Shown here one piece after another: positions 23,601-30,625 of a DNA stretch of 64,000 bases. Made by a program: the position numbers and the translations under genes. Position 1 is the stretch's first letter. Every line of letters starts with the position of its first letter. The DNA is from Cladopsammia gracilis (taxonomy: Eukaryota; Cnidaria; Anthozoa; Scleractinia; Dendrophylliidae): contig JAJGOT010000435.1 in assembly GCA_022457155.1 (NCBI GenBank), forward strand, positions 452,501 to 516,500, read 5' to 3'. Under the pieces are notes generated by a model. It was not told where the DNA came from and did not search any database. It saw only the letters and a program-made list of their open reading frames with translations.

Positions 23601-26600
23601 GATGATGTCATATGACGTAGTTATTAGGTAATTAGTTATACGGCCGCCATCTTCGATACGCCATCTTGGATTTCTGAAATTTCTTAAAACCTCTTAAAAA
23701 CCGTCCAAATTGACTCAAAATTAATCAAAACCAATAAATAAACGCTAAATGATGTAAAAATATAAAAGTTATACTAATAAATATTGTTTTTCTTCATTCA
23801 AAGGTACAAATATGCAAATTTCAAAAAACATGGCTGTCAAAATCTTGTTGCCATGGAAACATCAAGTCACGTAATCAAAAAATTGTCATACAAAATTGTT
23901 GCCAGATAAATTTTAGGAAAAGTCACAAAGTTTGATGGCGTTTGAATACATATTAAAGAAGTTATGAACGTTCAAAGTTAGCGCGGGCACTTTGTGCCCC
24001 CCCCCCCCCCCCCAGGCCGAATAGGGTTAACACATAATAATAAATAATAACCATAACCCTAGCACAAAGCTAACCATCACAGATAACCTAGTAGGTTTTA
24101 TGTCAAATAAAGAAACTGACAGCCGTAAACTAGGTAAAAAAATAACCTAGTTAAAAAATATTTCACTAGAATTTAACTGACATTATGTATATGTTGCTGG
24201 TAATTTATTTTTTCAGCTATTAAATTTATTTTTTCACTAGGTAATTTTTTTCTATGTCCAGTAATTTTGAAGTTCTAGTGAAATATTTTTAACCCATTGA
24301 CACCTGAACCGCTCAAAACCGCCCGTACAAGCTGACTCCACTGCTTTAAAAAATTGTAACTTTCTCAATCGTGTGAACATTGCCCTAACTAGCAGTTGTG
24401 AGCATTGACTAGAAAGTCCCTCAAATTGAGATACCCAATAAACACAAAAAAGTCAGCGATTTTTGTAGAATATCAGCGTTTGAATTTGGATAATAACAAA
24501 AATGACCATCACCACCGCACTGCATGCTGGGAAATAACGAGATTTCTTGAGAGTGTTCTTTCCGTCCTCCACACATTTCATATTTATACTAAGTCCACAG
24601 CCACTCCGACCCACCGCCGAAATTTCGCGCTTGTTGTGTTCTCCTGTGGTCGCAACTTCCAAAATATGGGCAGTTGGTCGAGAAATTCAGCCAGAGTCGA
24701 GTCCCAAAGCTAATTCGTTTCCTGGCGGCCATTTTTCCAGTTCAACGAGGAACGAGCCAAACTCATAAACGAAGTACAACACCTAACTCACTTCATTGAG
24801 AATGTGGACTCTAAACTACCTTCAAGCTTAATGATGCTCATCAGGCAGCTATTAAAGATGAAAAATGGCTGTGAACTTACCAAAAATCGTAGATAATTCA
24901 TATTGGGCCCTTTATTGCAACTCAACCAAGCAAAATGAAAACGTCACAATGACGTTTCCAGTAAACGGGAGCCTTCAGTGTTTTAGAACAGCAGCACTTT
25001 CAATGGTAACTTTAAATATGGAGTCACGAAATCCTATGGGGCGTGTGTATGCAGGAAATAGCTCAAAAACGTAAAAATTCTCAGGTGTCAATGGGTTAAC
25101 TACTAGGTTATTTTTTTACTTGGTTTGCCTGTTTCTTTATTTGACATAAAACCTAGATTATCTGCAATGGTTAGCTTTGTGTTAGGGTTATGGTTAGTTT
25201 TGTGTTAGGGTTACATGTACATGTAGCTTAGGGTTAGGGTTGGCTTTGTGTTAGGGAGGGAAAAAAAGAACTACTGCGAGAGAGTAACAACAACAAAAAA
25301 AATGGCCATTCTAAGAAAACTAGTTTTAGTCTTGAATAAATTAAATTTTGGATGAGGGGAGTCTGGGACCTTAGTCTTGAATAAATTAAATTTTGGATGA
25401 GGGGAGTCTGGGACCAATAATACAAAGAAATTTAAGCCATTTGTCAGCCTTGTCCTGTGTGGTGTAGTGGTATAGAGAGTGGACTGCAGGTCTGAAGGTA
25501 GAGAGTTCAGCTACAGGTAAGTGCTATAAAAAATTCTTTATTTCATAATTTCACTGCAGATATTCCAGGGAGTACATGCAGACAGAGGGTAGTAGGCTAA
25601 GTATGGCATCAAGGGGGTGATATGAGAATTAGGGAGGGGTGGGTACTTTTATCTTGTTGTTTCTTTTTAGTAGAAAAAATTACTTATCCAAAAAATTTTA
25701 ACTACAAAATAAATACCCTGGCCTACTGGTACTAGGGACAACTGTTGGTGGTGTTTTTTTAACATGTTTATTAAGTTTGAAGCCCTTCAATTATAATTTA
25801 TACTTCAAAAACTCATTAATAATTCATGAGCATATCAGCCAATCACACAAGGCAAATCAATCATGTGTATGAGCCTTTATACCTGGTAATCTACGGTCAT
25901 TATGAAAAGCCTGGTGGCGGCTTTGATTTCAGTCACAGGGGAGTTCGGGCTGAATGGGCAAACAATGCAATTATCGCTGAATTTTTAATGAGAATGATTT
26001 TAAAATGACTGTGATATTTATATAAAGATTACTGATATGGGTAGTAATTGTTCAGGATTCTTAGTGCAACAAATGGTGACTTTAATATTTTTGTGCAGTA
26101 CTGTTTTACGAAATCTGGTCTTTCACTATTCTATTTGGAATCTTCTCAACAAAATAAACAACCAGCAGTTTAACAAGTGAGCCGTTATTTGAATGACACC
26201 AGCGCCCTCATGTAAATTGCCAGGTAAGCGACTGGTTCGCAGATGCAAGCTGCTTATATCTACTCGTTCTCTACCTTTGAAAAAAAATTGTCAGCCGTTT
26301 TATCTACCGTACCTGACAACTTTAGTATAGCATTTTTCAGTAGATGTTTTCCCTCAGAACTATAAAATCCCAAAACTTTCGACAGGAGCCAGGAAGCAAT
26401 GGTCACCTCGTCGAAGACGTGGCACATGTGTTGTATGCTTATCAGTCTAGTCTACTTGTTTTTCTTGTATGCTAATTTCCTCTTTGCACAAAAGCGCAAT
26501 TGTTTTCATTCCGAAGGGACACGCTTTTATAAGAATGTTTTTGAAGCCATTCAAAAAACTCACAGCACATGTATTATCAGGTTTAAAAACTCTCGGCTTC

Positions 26601-29600
26601 GCCTCGAGTTTTTAAACCTGATAATACACCACTGCTCGTTTTTTAAACCATACACAAATTGTACAGCAGAAAAAGAGCTTTAGAAGAGTAAGAGTACGTA
26701 GATTATACACAGGGCTTCTGATATTTTTTGTTATGTAAAAAACACACTTAAATTTACATTGTAAAACTTTCTCATAAGGCCTGTAATACACAAAGTAGAA
26801 ACGTCAAGTAAGAAATATGGCACCAGCTTAAATGCTTTATAAATTAATTATTGTGAATGAATTTATTACCTTGTGTTCCAAATAAAGACATGTCTTGTTG
26901 GCTGGTTAGGATTGATTTCTGCTCTGCTAAGAAATGTCCTAGCTGATACATCTCAGCCTCCAGGTCTGGTAAACAAAGTTAAGGAAATTTATGTATCACT
27001 GGGAGCCAAAAACATGCAGGTCCCTTATACTTTCTTTATGTATTTTATTGCTGAAATAGTGGTGTGAGATTGACTATTATATCAAGTACAGGGGTGTAGC
27101 TAAGACAAAACTCAATAGGCTCATTAACAAGCCCAGCCAGTTTTTCTGGCTTGTGCACCTTCAAAATCACCCCAAGTCTTTGTTTTCTAGTGAAATTTCA
27201 GCTGGGGGGATAAGTTCTCTTTCAGCAGGTGAAATTAGCCAGAAGCTGGCTCTTAGCTACATCACAAAAAATGTCCCGCAAATTATCGATTTTAACGATT
27301 TTTGCGTGTTTTCTTGAACTCATGTAACAAAATTCCCAACACAATGTGTGGTCAAGACACGACGCATTGCAAGCGGGAAGTTACCCTTGTGATATCCGAT
27401 GTCATTGTGAAAGGGTACCAGGAGTGTTCATTTACTGTTGCAATTCGTAACAACTTCTCCGCAAGCAAGAAAAGGGAAGATCGTTGTTGTGTTATGGAAA
27501 TAAAATCATTTCATTGCTGATTTGAGCTTCATAACATGAATAAAATACAACACCAATGACAATTGATGGCATTCGATAAAATCAATATCAATTTTATTTT
27601 ATTGATTTTATTGGAAATCGATGATCAATCAATGACGTATGTTTTTGTGATAATTCGATTGACCATCGATTTCCAATATCAGTGGATTAATTGGCATCAA
27701 TTGATATCGATTGATATCGATTTCATCGATCATCGATTTGTAATAGTAATTGGACTGAGTGGAGTACAATTCAGGGAGTAATCGGGAGAGTAATTTCAAA
27801 TCTATTTGAAATTACGAGCACGATTACCTCTGAATTGTACGACACGAAGTTCAATTACTAATTAATCGCATCAATAACCAAATTCGAGATTAAGAAGCCA
27901 TTCAAATGCAACAGATTGATTAGGTGTCCAATTACAGCTATCCAATTGCAACGTTTTGTAATTGGACAGCTGTAATTGGACACCCACGTGACCGCGTGCC
28001 AATTACATGAGAAATAGGCACGCGGATGACCAATCACAATCCAGAATTTTGTTATTGATACCATTATATTGATTTAACAGGCCGGGCTACATCCCTGCAA
28101 GTACATTATTGTTTACAGTACAGTGTAATCACAGTACAGTGTAATCACAGCACAGTGTAATCACAGCACAGTGTAATCACAGCACAGTGTAATCACAGTA
28201 CAGTGTAATCACAGTACAGTGTAATCACAGCACAGTGTAATCACAGCACAGTGTAATCACAGCACAGTGTAATCACAGCACAGTGTAATCACAGCACAGT
28301 GTAATCACAGTACAGTGTAATCACAGTACAGTGTAATCACAGCACAGTGTAATCACAGCACAGTGTAATCACAGTACAGTGTAATCACAGTACAGTGTAA
28401 TCACAGTACAGTGTAATCACAGTACAGTGTAATCACAGTACAGTGTAATCACAGTACAGTGTAATCACAGTACAGTGTAATCACAGTACAGTGTAATCAC
28501 AGTACAGCGTAATCACAGTACAGTGTAATCCCAGATGTCTGCAATGTGCTGAAGTACAGAACACAATCACGAACGCAGCTAATTGAGTATTTTTAGTGAT
28601 CCTGTATTAAGTGGCCACCTGTATTAAGTGGCCAGTTCCTCAAGTCCCGAGGGTGGCCGTTATATACAGGTTCGACTGTACAGTCAAACCCCTATTAAGC
28701 GACCCTTTATTAAGTGATCACCCTCTACTAAGTGGTCACTTAACAAATCCCCCGAATAAAATTGCTCCCCATATTTACTGTAAACTTGACCTCTTTTAAG
28801 CGGTCACCTTTGTTAACTGGTCGGTTGGCTATTCCCAGAGGGTGACCGCTTAATAGCGGTTTGACTGTAGTTCCACTTGATCTTGCTTCAACATATCAAC
28901 ATTACATAGGGAGCAGGGATGTAGCTAAGAGCCGGCTACTGGCTAATTTCACCACCTGAAAGAGAACTTATCACTGGCTGAAATTTCACTAGAAAACAAA
29001 GACTTTGGGAGTTTTTGAAGGTGAACAAGCCAGAAAAATCGACTGAACTTGTTAACGAGCCTGCTAAGTGTTTTCTTAGCTACACCACAGGGGGTCCAGG
29101 TAGAAGTGTGTTGTGTAGGAATATGCGTGTGCAATCACTCATACATAAATCTGTGCTATATGACACGTCCCACTTTACCAGATGTCCTGACTAAAGACTG
29201 GGATTTACTGTTGCATAATCAATTATTTATTATCTATAAAAATCAATAATAGTCAATAGCAATTAAGATGTTTCGAAGAGTAAGTATCGATTTTTATTGA
29301 TTGGTTGAATCAATCAATGTTAATCAATGAATTATTATCTATTGTATTGATTACAATAAATGATTGATTTTTATTGATTGGTACCGCCGGGAGAACTGTT
29401 ATAAAGGTATAATGATAAACTTAGAGAGGTGTCTGGCAATGAAAACACTGCATATGCAGAGAAATACGAAGGAAATTAGGACTAAAGCACAATAATAATC
29501 AAATTATGTATGTCTATCTTTTAAAAAGAGACATGATCACCTTTAAAAAGCAAGTCAGGGCCTAGTAGTCTATATGTAACTACAGTTGAAAGGAACTGCA

Positions 29601-30421
29601 AAACATACATTGACCGACATGAAGCATGGTCTAAAGTAGCCAACTGTACTTTAACCCACCCATCAAGCATCGATCATACACAGTACAGTACATGCAAGTT
29701 TGTTTTGTGTGTGTTTTGTTTTTCCATCTTACATGTGTGAGTACTAGCCATTTATTGCTGGATTAGCTTGTAAGTGGCAATTTTTGTTCATTATTTAAAG
29801 ATTCAAAGCAAAATATTGTGACTTAGCTTGTGCCTTTTCATTTTCTTTCAAATTAATTGATTATTTTACTTTATTTGCTCACCACCCGTGCTTAAAAATT
29901 ATGACAGTAACCTATTATCTACTACTTAAGTCCAGAACTTCTCATCACCCATTGTTAAAGTATGGCTTGTTTAAAACCTTCTCCCAAAAACACTGGCCAA
30001 AAACACTGGCCAAAAACTGATAGCTACACTGGCAGCGCCTTCGACCTGTTGAAGGATACATGATATTTCCTTGGATGTTTCGATGAACTGCATGTAATTC
30101 TTGTAGACATTTTTCTTCAGACTAACAGCAGTTTCCTCGCTTAATGTCTGAATGCGCTTTCGGTGATCTTGAAGCTCTGCATCGGTGTCACATTGAGCTG
30201 ACAAATCCCTTACATCTGCATGAGGAAATTTTCAAAACATAAGCTTAGCTTTCTTGCTAGATATTTATAGTTTTAATAACATTAAAAAGGGTTTAAATTG
30301 CGTAAAGGCAGCATTGAACATGCTCATGAAACTTAATAAATTAACATGTCAGCTTACATTTTTCGGGATTAAAGGAAGGACTTGTAAATTTTAAAGTCAG
30401 TTCCTCCATTTTCAGCGCCAT
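5502..30421 (-). CDS. EXOC8: EXOC8 (Exo84), exocyst complex component 8; 3' end missing
   Basis: Subunit of the octameric exocyst, which tethers secretory vesicles to the plasma membrane. Seventeen exons were joined by eye: 30358-30421, 30060-30215, 26870-26965, 20899-20975, 18314-18456, 17560-17639, 15208-15281, 13926-14181, 13131-13180, 12612-12705, 10458-10509, 9840-9984, 9409-9461, 8608-8735, 7094-7224, 6195-6314, 5502-5610. All junctions are GT..AG and keep phase (1828 nt). Order of domains: Vps51/Exo84 N-terminal helical region (about 15-110), PH-like domain (about 132-245), acidic linker with five NPF motifs (272-311), Exo84 C-terminal CorEx helical region (from about 330). Anchors recalled from the vertebrate protein include LPEDLD, IAQRDFE, GPRATRRAVS, AFVVWA and DIGLDLTF. 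The product stops at residue 609 of an expected ~725, so the C-terminal exons must lie left of the window or have been missed. Family identity is very sure. Confidence 0.95.
6195..6314 (-). CDS. EXOC8: EXOC8 exon 16
   Basis: Residues 534-573. Contains LHDIGLDLTFSMQQMLLRDI and ends FARHRAM before GTAAGT. Phase 0 on both sides. Confidence 0.94.
7094..7224 (-). CDS. EXOC8: EXOC8 exon 15
   Basis: Residues 490-533. Contains AFVVWANSELQHFVSRFSCQ and a VSMAKQQCEK helix. Acceptor AACAG, donor GTGATA. Confidence 0.94.
7286..7460. repeat. (TAGAA)35 pentanucleotide array
   Basis: Thirty-five uninterrupted TAGAA units (175 bp). It directly abuts the 3' end of the LINE remnant on the minus strand, so as (TTCTA)n it is the expanded simple-repeat tail of that element. 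Confidence 0.95.
7461..8460 (-). pseudogene. Decayed 5'-truncated non-LTR retrotransposon (reverse transcriptase C terminus)
   Basis: The minus strand encodes the region after the RT catalytic core: EIQLLGVTLDNKLKFDSHI, ALYRAFILPHFDYCSQIW and VNERALRFVYKDK, then, after an in-frame stop and a later frameshift, RRIQDMLITIN, LRSFRYFAAKKWNALPDSIR. This is the usual C-terminal sequence of CR1/L2/Jockey-type LINEs. It sits in EXOC8 intron 14 in the same orientation as the gene. No catalytic FADD box is left. The 5' limit is uncertain. Confidence 0.88.
8608..8735 (-). CDS. EXOC8: EXOC8 exon 14
   Basis: Residues 447-490. Contains QLKIEGATSLYIAKLSSAFF and a helix ending GFSS. Acceptor ATAAG, donor GTCAGT. 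Confidence 0.94.
8943..9252. repeat. Interspersed repeat (copy 2), in EXOC8 intron 13
   Basis: Second copy of the 1836-2157 repeat; its distal part (CCATCGTGCACTGCCGTT) follows at about 9330-9390, without the insertion seen in copy 1. Confidence 0.85.
9409..9461 (-). CDS. EXOC8: EXOC8 exon 13 (53 bp)
   Basis: Residues 430-447, ACQLFLRNRSEAIKYSL, the counterpart of vertebrate CELFLRNRAAAVHTA. The exon is too short for ORF callers; it was found by searching for the missing segment. Acceptor TTTTGTAG, donor GTACAT. Confidence 0.9.
9840..9984 (-). CDS. EXOC8: EXOC8 exon 12
   Basis: Residues 381-429. Contains VRLDRRVKLLVDALIDEL and GPRATRRAVSLLVRLGRA, both strongly conserved. Donor GTGTGT in phase 0. 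Confidence 0.94.
10312..10365. repeat. Twin perfect hairpins in EXOC8 intron 11
   Basis: Adjacent inverted repeats: CTGTATCC/GGATACAG (4-5 nt loop) and GTGATTGTCAGA/TCTGACAATCAC (about 5-nt loop). They lie about 95 nt downstream of the exon 11 donor on the minus strand. Confidence 0.75.
10458..10509 (-). CDS. EXOC8: EXOC8 exon 11 (52 bp)
   Basis: Residues 364-381, NQYLKENSSSRAAKEIK, aligning with the DKLNHYLEDKP..KEL segment of vertebrate EXOC8. Phase 1 in, phase 2 out, exactly as needed by exons 10 and 12. Confidence 0.88.
11415..11720. repeat. Interspersed CCAAT-rich repeat (copy 2, inverted)
   Basis: Reverse complement of 651-911, retaining GGCGCCAAGCGCGGGAAAA, the multiple CCAAT boxes and GACACTCA ends. 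Followed directly by the minisatellite. Confidence 0.8.
11786..12575. repeat. 13/15-bp minisatellite (CATGCCAGCAGCA with optional GT)
   Basis: About 55-60 units of CATGCCAGCAGCA, many extended to 15 bp by GT. It fills EXOC8 intron 10 up to about 35 nt from the exon 10 donor. Unit length not being uniformly a multiple of three, all three plus-strand frames stay open for long stretches (up to 302 codons); these are low-complexity artefacts. On the EXOC8-sense strand the unit is TGCTGCTGGCATG. Confidence 0.95.
12612..12705 (-). CDS. EXOC8: EXOC8 exon 10
   Basis: Residues 333-364. Contains GWLRDLPEDLDMFIAQRDFE, a near-invariant start of the Exo84 C-terminal region. Donor GTAAGA. A dense CATGC/CAGCAG minisatellite starts about 35 nt into the following intron. 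Confidence 0.94.
13131..13180 (-). CDS. EXOC8: EXOC8 exon 9 (50 bp)
   Basis: Residues 316-332, a Ser/Gly/Pro linker (PLASSSPGSGSSKIVK). Supported mainly by phase: it is the only piece seen that joins the NPF exon to the LPEDLD exon in frame. Confidence 0.8.
13211..13640. repeat. Probable interspersed repeat, EXOC8 intron 8
   Basis: Contains a short internal duplication (AATAACAGGGAC twice, 13279-13310) and a G/C-run segment unlike the flanking A+T-rich sequence. No family recognised. Confidence 0.3.
13926..14181 (-). CDS. EXOC8: EXOC8 exon 8 (end of PH domain, NPF-rich acidic linker)
   Basis: Residues 231-316, the longest exon. It opens with KEWLDKIEECKK, the C-terminal PH helix. It then runs into an acidic, low-complexity linker with five Asn-Pro-Phe motifs at residues 272, 281, 289, 300 and 309, separated by Asp/Glu/Lys/Ser runs. 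NPF is the ligand of EH domains in endocytic and recycling proteins. From memory the vertebrate protein has a single NPF here. Confidence 0.93.
15208..15281 (-). CDS. EXOC8: EXOC8 exon 7 (PH-like domain)
   Basis: Residues 206-230. Contains DAFKILLFPETHAYQADS, matching the KLLMFPESRIFQAE-type strand of EXOC8. Acceptor TGTAG, donor GTGAAT. Confidence 0.92.
16170..16320. repeat. Interspersed repeat pair (copy 1)
   Basis: Similar to 17341-17500: both run from CCTCYGGA through C-rich CCCCCCTCCCC tracts to TATTTTCTGGAAC and ACACAAT. Copy 2 is followed immediately by EXOC8 exon 6. Confidence 0.65.
17341..17500. repeat. Interspersed repeat pair (copy 2)
   Basis: See 16170-16320. Lies in EXOC8 intron 6, about 60 bp below the exon 6 donor. 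Confidence 0.65.
17560..17639 (-). CDS. EXOC8: EXOC8 exon 6 (PH-like domain)
   Basis: Residues 179-206. Contains RRGPVRYKFNCLFELENVAV, the middle strands of the PH domain. Acceptor CTAG, donor GTATTT. Confidence 0.92.
18314..18456 (-). CDS. EXOC8: EXOC8 exon 5 (start of PH-like domain)
   Basis: Residues 132-179. Contains FEGDLLEVD and KVHAFLLHDSMVVAS, matching the first strands of the EXOC8 PH domain. Acceptor ACAG, donor GTGAAG. Confidence 0.92.
18457..20898. other. EXOC8 intron 4
   Basis: 2.4 kb. Apart from the 19476-19636 repeat I see no coding remnant or array here; only short poly-T and A+T-rich stretches and a small ACATGTAA cluster at about 20600-20635. Confidence 0.5.
19476..19636. 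repeat. Interspersed repeat (copy 2)
   Basis: Partner of 3744-3893, same orientation. Confidence 0.8.
20899..20975 (-). CDS. EXOC8: EXOC8 exon 4
   Basis: Residues 106-131, a Ser/Lys-rich linker (SSSSTKPLKKDEKG) between the N-terminal helices and the PH domain. Ends in phase 0 at GTAAGT. The linker is weakly conserved, but the phases on both sides fit. Confidence 0.85.
21121..21153. repeat. (GTTT)n microsatellite
   Basis: About eight TTTG/GTTT units in EXOC8 intron 3. Confidence 0.9.
21565..22351. repeat. Direct-repeat-flanked SINE-like element (R-S-R)
   Basis: A ~176-bp sequence R (21565-21740) recurs at 22171-22351, differing mainly by a 5-bp insertion. Between the copies sits precisely one 430-bp element (21741-22170) that occurs alone at 25458-25885. 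R contains a palindromic GCCGCAATGCGGAGCGC core. Confidence 0.9.
21741..22170 (+). mobile_element. 430-bp SINE-like repeat (copy 1)
   Basis: Begins TGTGGTGTAGTGGTATAGAG, like a tRNA A-box head, with AGAGTTCAGCTAC at a B-box spacing. Carries CAGGTAAGTG and, 35 bp on, TTTCACTGCAG, which look like splice sites. Ends TTTATACCTG. The match to tRNA is only suggestive. Confidence 0.6.
23441..24026. mobile_element. TTAA-flanked MITE (piggyBac-like) 1
   Basis: TTAA at 23437-23440 and 24027-24030 flank TIRs CCCTATTTGGCCTGGG and CCCAGGCCGAATAGGG. TTAA duplication with CCCT termini is typical of piggyBac elements. Contains an ~18-nt C run near its right end. Non-coding. Confidence 0.8.
24293..25095. mobile_element. 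TTAA-flanked MITE (piggyBac-like) 2
   Basis: TTAA at 24289-24292 and 25096-25099 flank TIRs CCCATTGACACCTGA and TCAGGTGTCAATGGG. About 800 bp with only overlapping, unrecognised short ORFs. Confidence 0.8.
25322..25416. repeat. Two-unit 45-bp tandem duplication
   Basis: TTAGTCTTGAATAAATTAAA through GTCTGGGACC occurs twice in a row with essentially no divergence. Confidence 0.9.
25458..25885 (+). mobile_element. 430-bp SINE-like repeat (copy 2)
   Basis: Near-identical to 21741-22170, preceded by CCTG and ending in CCTG. The high identity suggests recent activity. Confidence 0.65.
26571..26627. repeat. Perfect 22-bp-stem hairpin
   Basis: GTATTATCAGGTTTAAAAAC at 26571 pairs exactly with GTTTTTAAACCTGATAATAC ending at 26627, around a GGCTTCGCC centre. 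In EXOC8 intron 3. Confidence 0.9.
26870..26965 (-). CDS. EXOC8: EXOC8 exon 3
   Basis: Residues 74-105, reading LEAEMYQLGHFLAEQKS, the direct continuation of the Exo84 N-terminal helix. Acceptor CCAG, donor GTAATA. The following intron is 5.9 kb and full of nested repeats. Confidence 0.93.
27091..27265. mobile_element. Short TIR element (copy 1)
   Basis: Ends GGTGTAGCTAAGA and TCTTAGCTACATC are inverted. The inverted relative is at 28915-29090. Confidence 0.75.
28115..28530. repeat. 16-bp tandem array, 26 units
   Basis: Unit ACAGTACAGTGTAATC, with a T/C variant (ACAGTA or ACAGCA). By eye the order is TTCCCTTCCCCCTTCC followed by ten T units. Almost no other variation. In EXOC8 intron 2. Confidence 0.95.
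28590..28868. mobile_element. Repeat with TTAAGTGGTCA-type motifs
   Basis: Internal copies of ATTAAG(T/C)GGTCAC and inverted ends (ACAGTCAAACCCCTATTAAG near 28679; TTAATAGCGGTTTGACTGTA at 28850). The same family recurs at 36665-36830 and 39085-39178. Confidence 0.7.
28915..29090. mobile_element. Short TIR element (copy 2, inverted)
   Basis: Starts GGATGTAGCTAAGA and ends TCTTAGCTACACC. Internal sequence matches the reverse complement of 27091-27265. A partial terminus GCTACATCCCTGC also occurs at 28085. Confidence 0.75.
30060..30215 (-). CDS. EXOC8: EXOC8 exon 2
   Basis: Residues 22-73. Contains the highly conserved Exo84 N-terminal segment with HRKRIQTLSEETA and NYMQFIETSKEIS. It enters in phase 1 after a CAG and ends with one base of a Tyr codon before GTATCC. 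Reading past this donor gives a spurious longer ORF. Confidence 0.93.
30358..30421 (-). CDS. EXOC8: EXOC8 exon 1 (coding part)
   Basis: Encodes residues 1-21 plus one base, beginning MALKMEELTLKF. The start is the first ATG, in context AAAGATGGCG, and faces the EXOSC10 start 120 bp away. The donor GTAAGC is at 30357. Confidence 0.9.
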
Positions 30422-30541
30422 CTTTGTTTCCCTTTGTGGGTTTATCTACGGAAAAGTACTGGGTACTAGTCAGCCGAAGCTCATCCCCAGGGCCCTTCGC
30501 ATACATGTATACATGCCCGCGAAGATTGATGGGGTTTCAAG
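30422..30541. promoter_or_regulatory. Bidirectional promoter between EXOC8 and EXOSC10
   Basis: Only 120 bp separates the two divergent start codons, so the 5' UTRs and core promoters must lie here or overlap the first exons. No TATA box is visible at a sensible position. AAAGATGGCGCT (minus strand, 30414-30425) and AAGATGGCTG (plus strand, 30539-30548) resemble the extended YY1 site (AANATGGCGGC) that often overlaps TATA-less start codons in animals. The sequence is locally less A+T-rich (GGGCCCTTCGC at about 30490). Confidence 0.75.
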
Positions 30542-30625
30542 ATGGCTGACCGCATGGAAGTCGAAGATGAAGGGACAAGCGAGGAGTCTTTTCCGGGAAT
30601 CGGCGAGCTGAAAACGTTTTCTCAG
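30542..30625 (+). CDS. EXOSC10: EXOSC10 exon 1
   Basis: Residues 1-28, an acidic N terminus starting [10 protein letters not shown]. The start ATG lies in CAAGATGGCTG. Donor GTACAC in phase 0; reading through it makes a spurious 85-residue ORF. Confidence 0.88.

Larger units (their letters stand above)
23380..25260. repeat. Outer inverted repeat with telomere-like tracts
   Basis: CTAACCCTAACAC/AAGCTAACC repeats at 23380-23436 and 24050-24090, and AACCTAGTAGGTTTTATGTC at 24086, are complemented at about 25103-25255 (GACATAAAACCTAGATTATC, GTGTTAGGGTTATGG). Both TTAA MITEs are inserted within this foldback structure. Confidence 0.75.
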
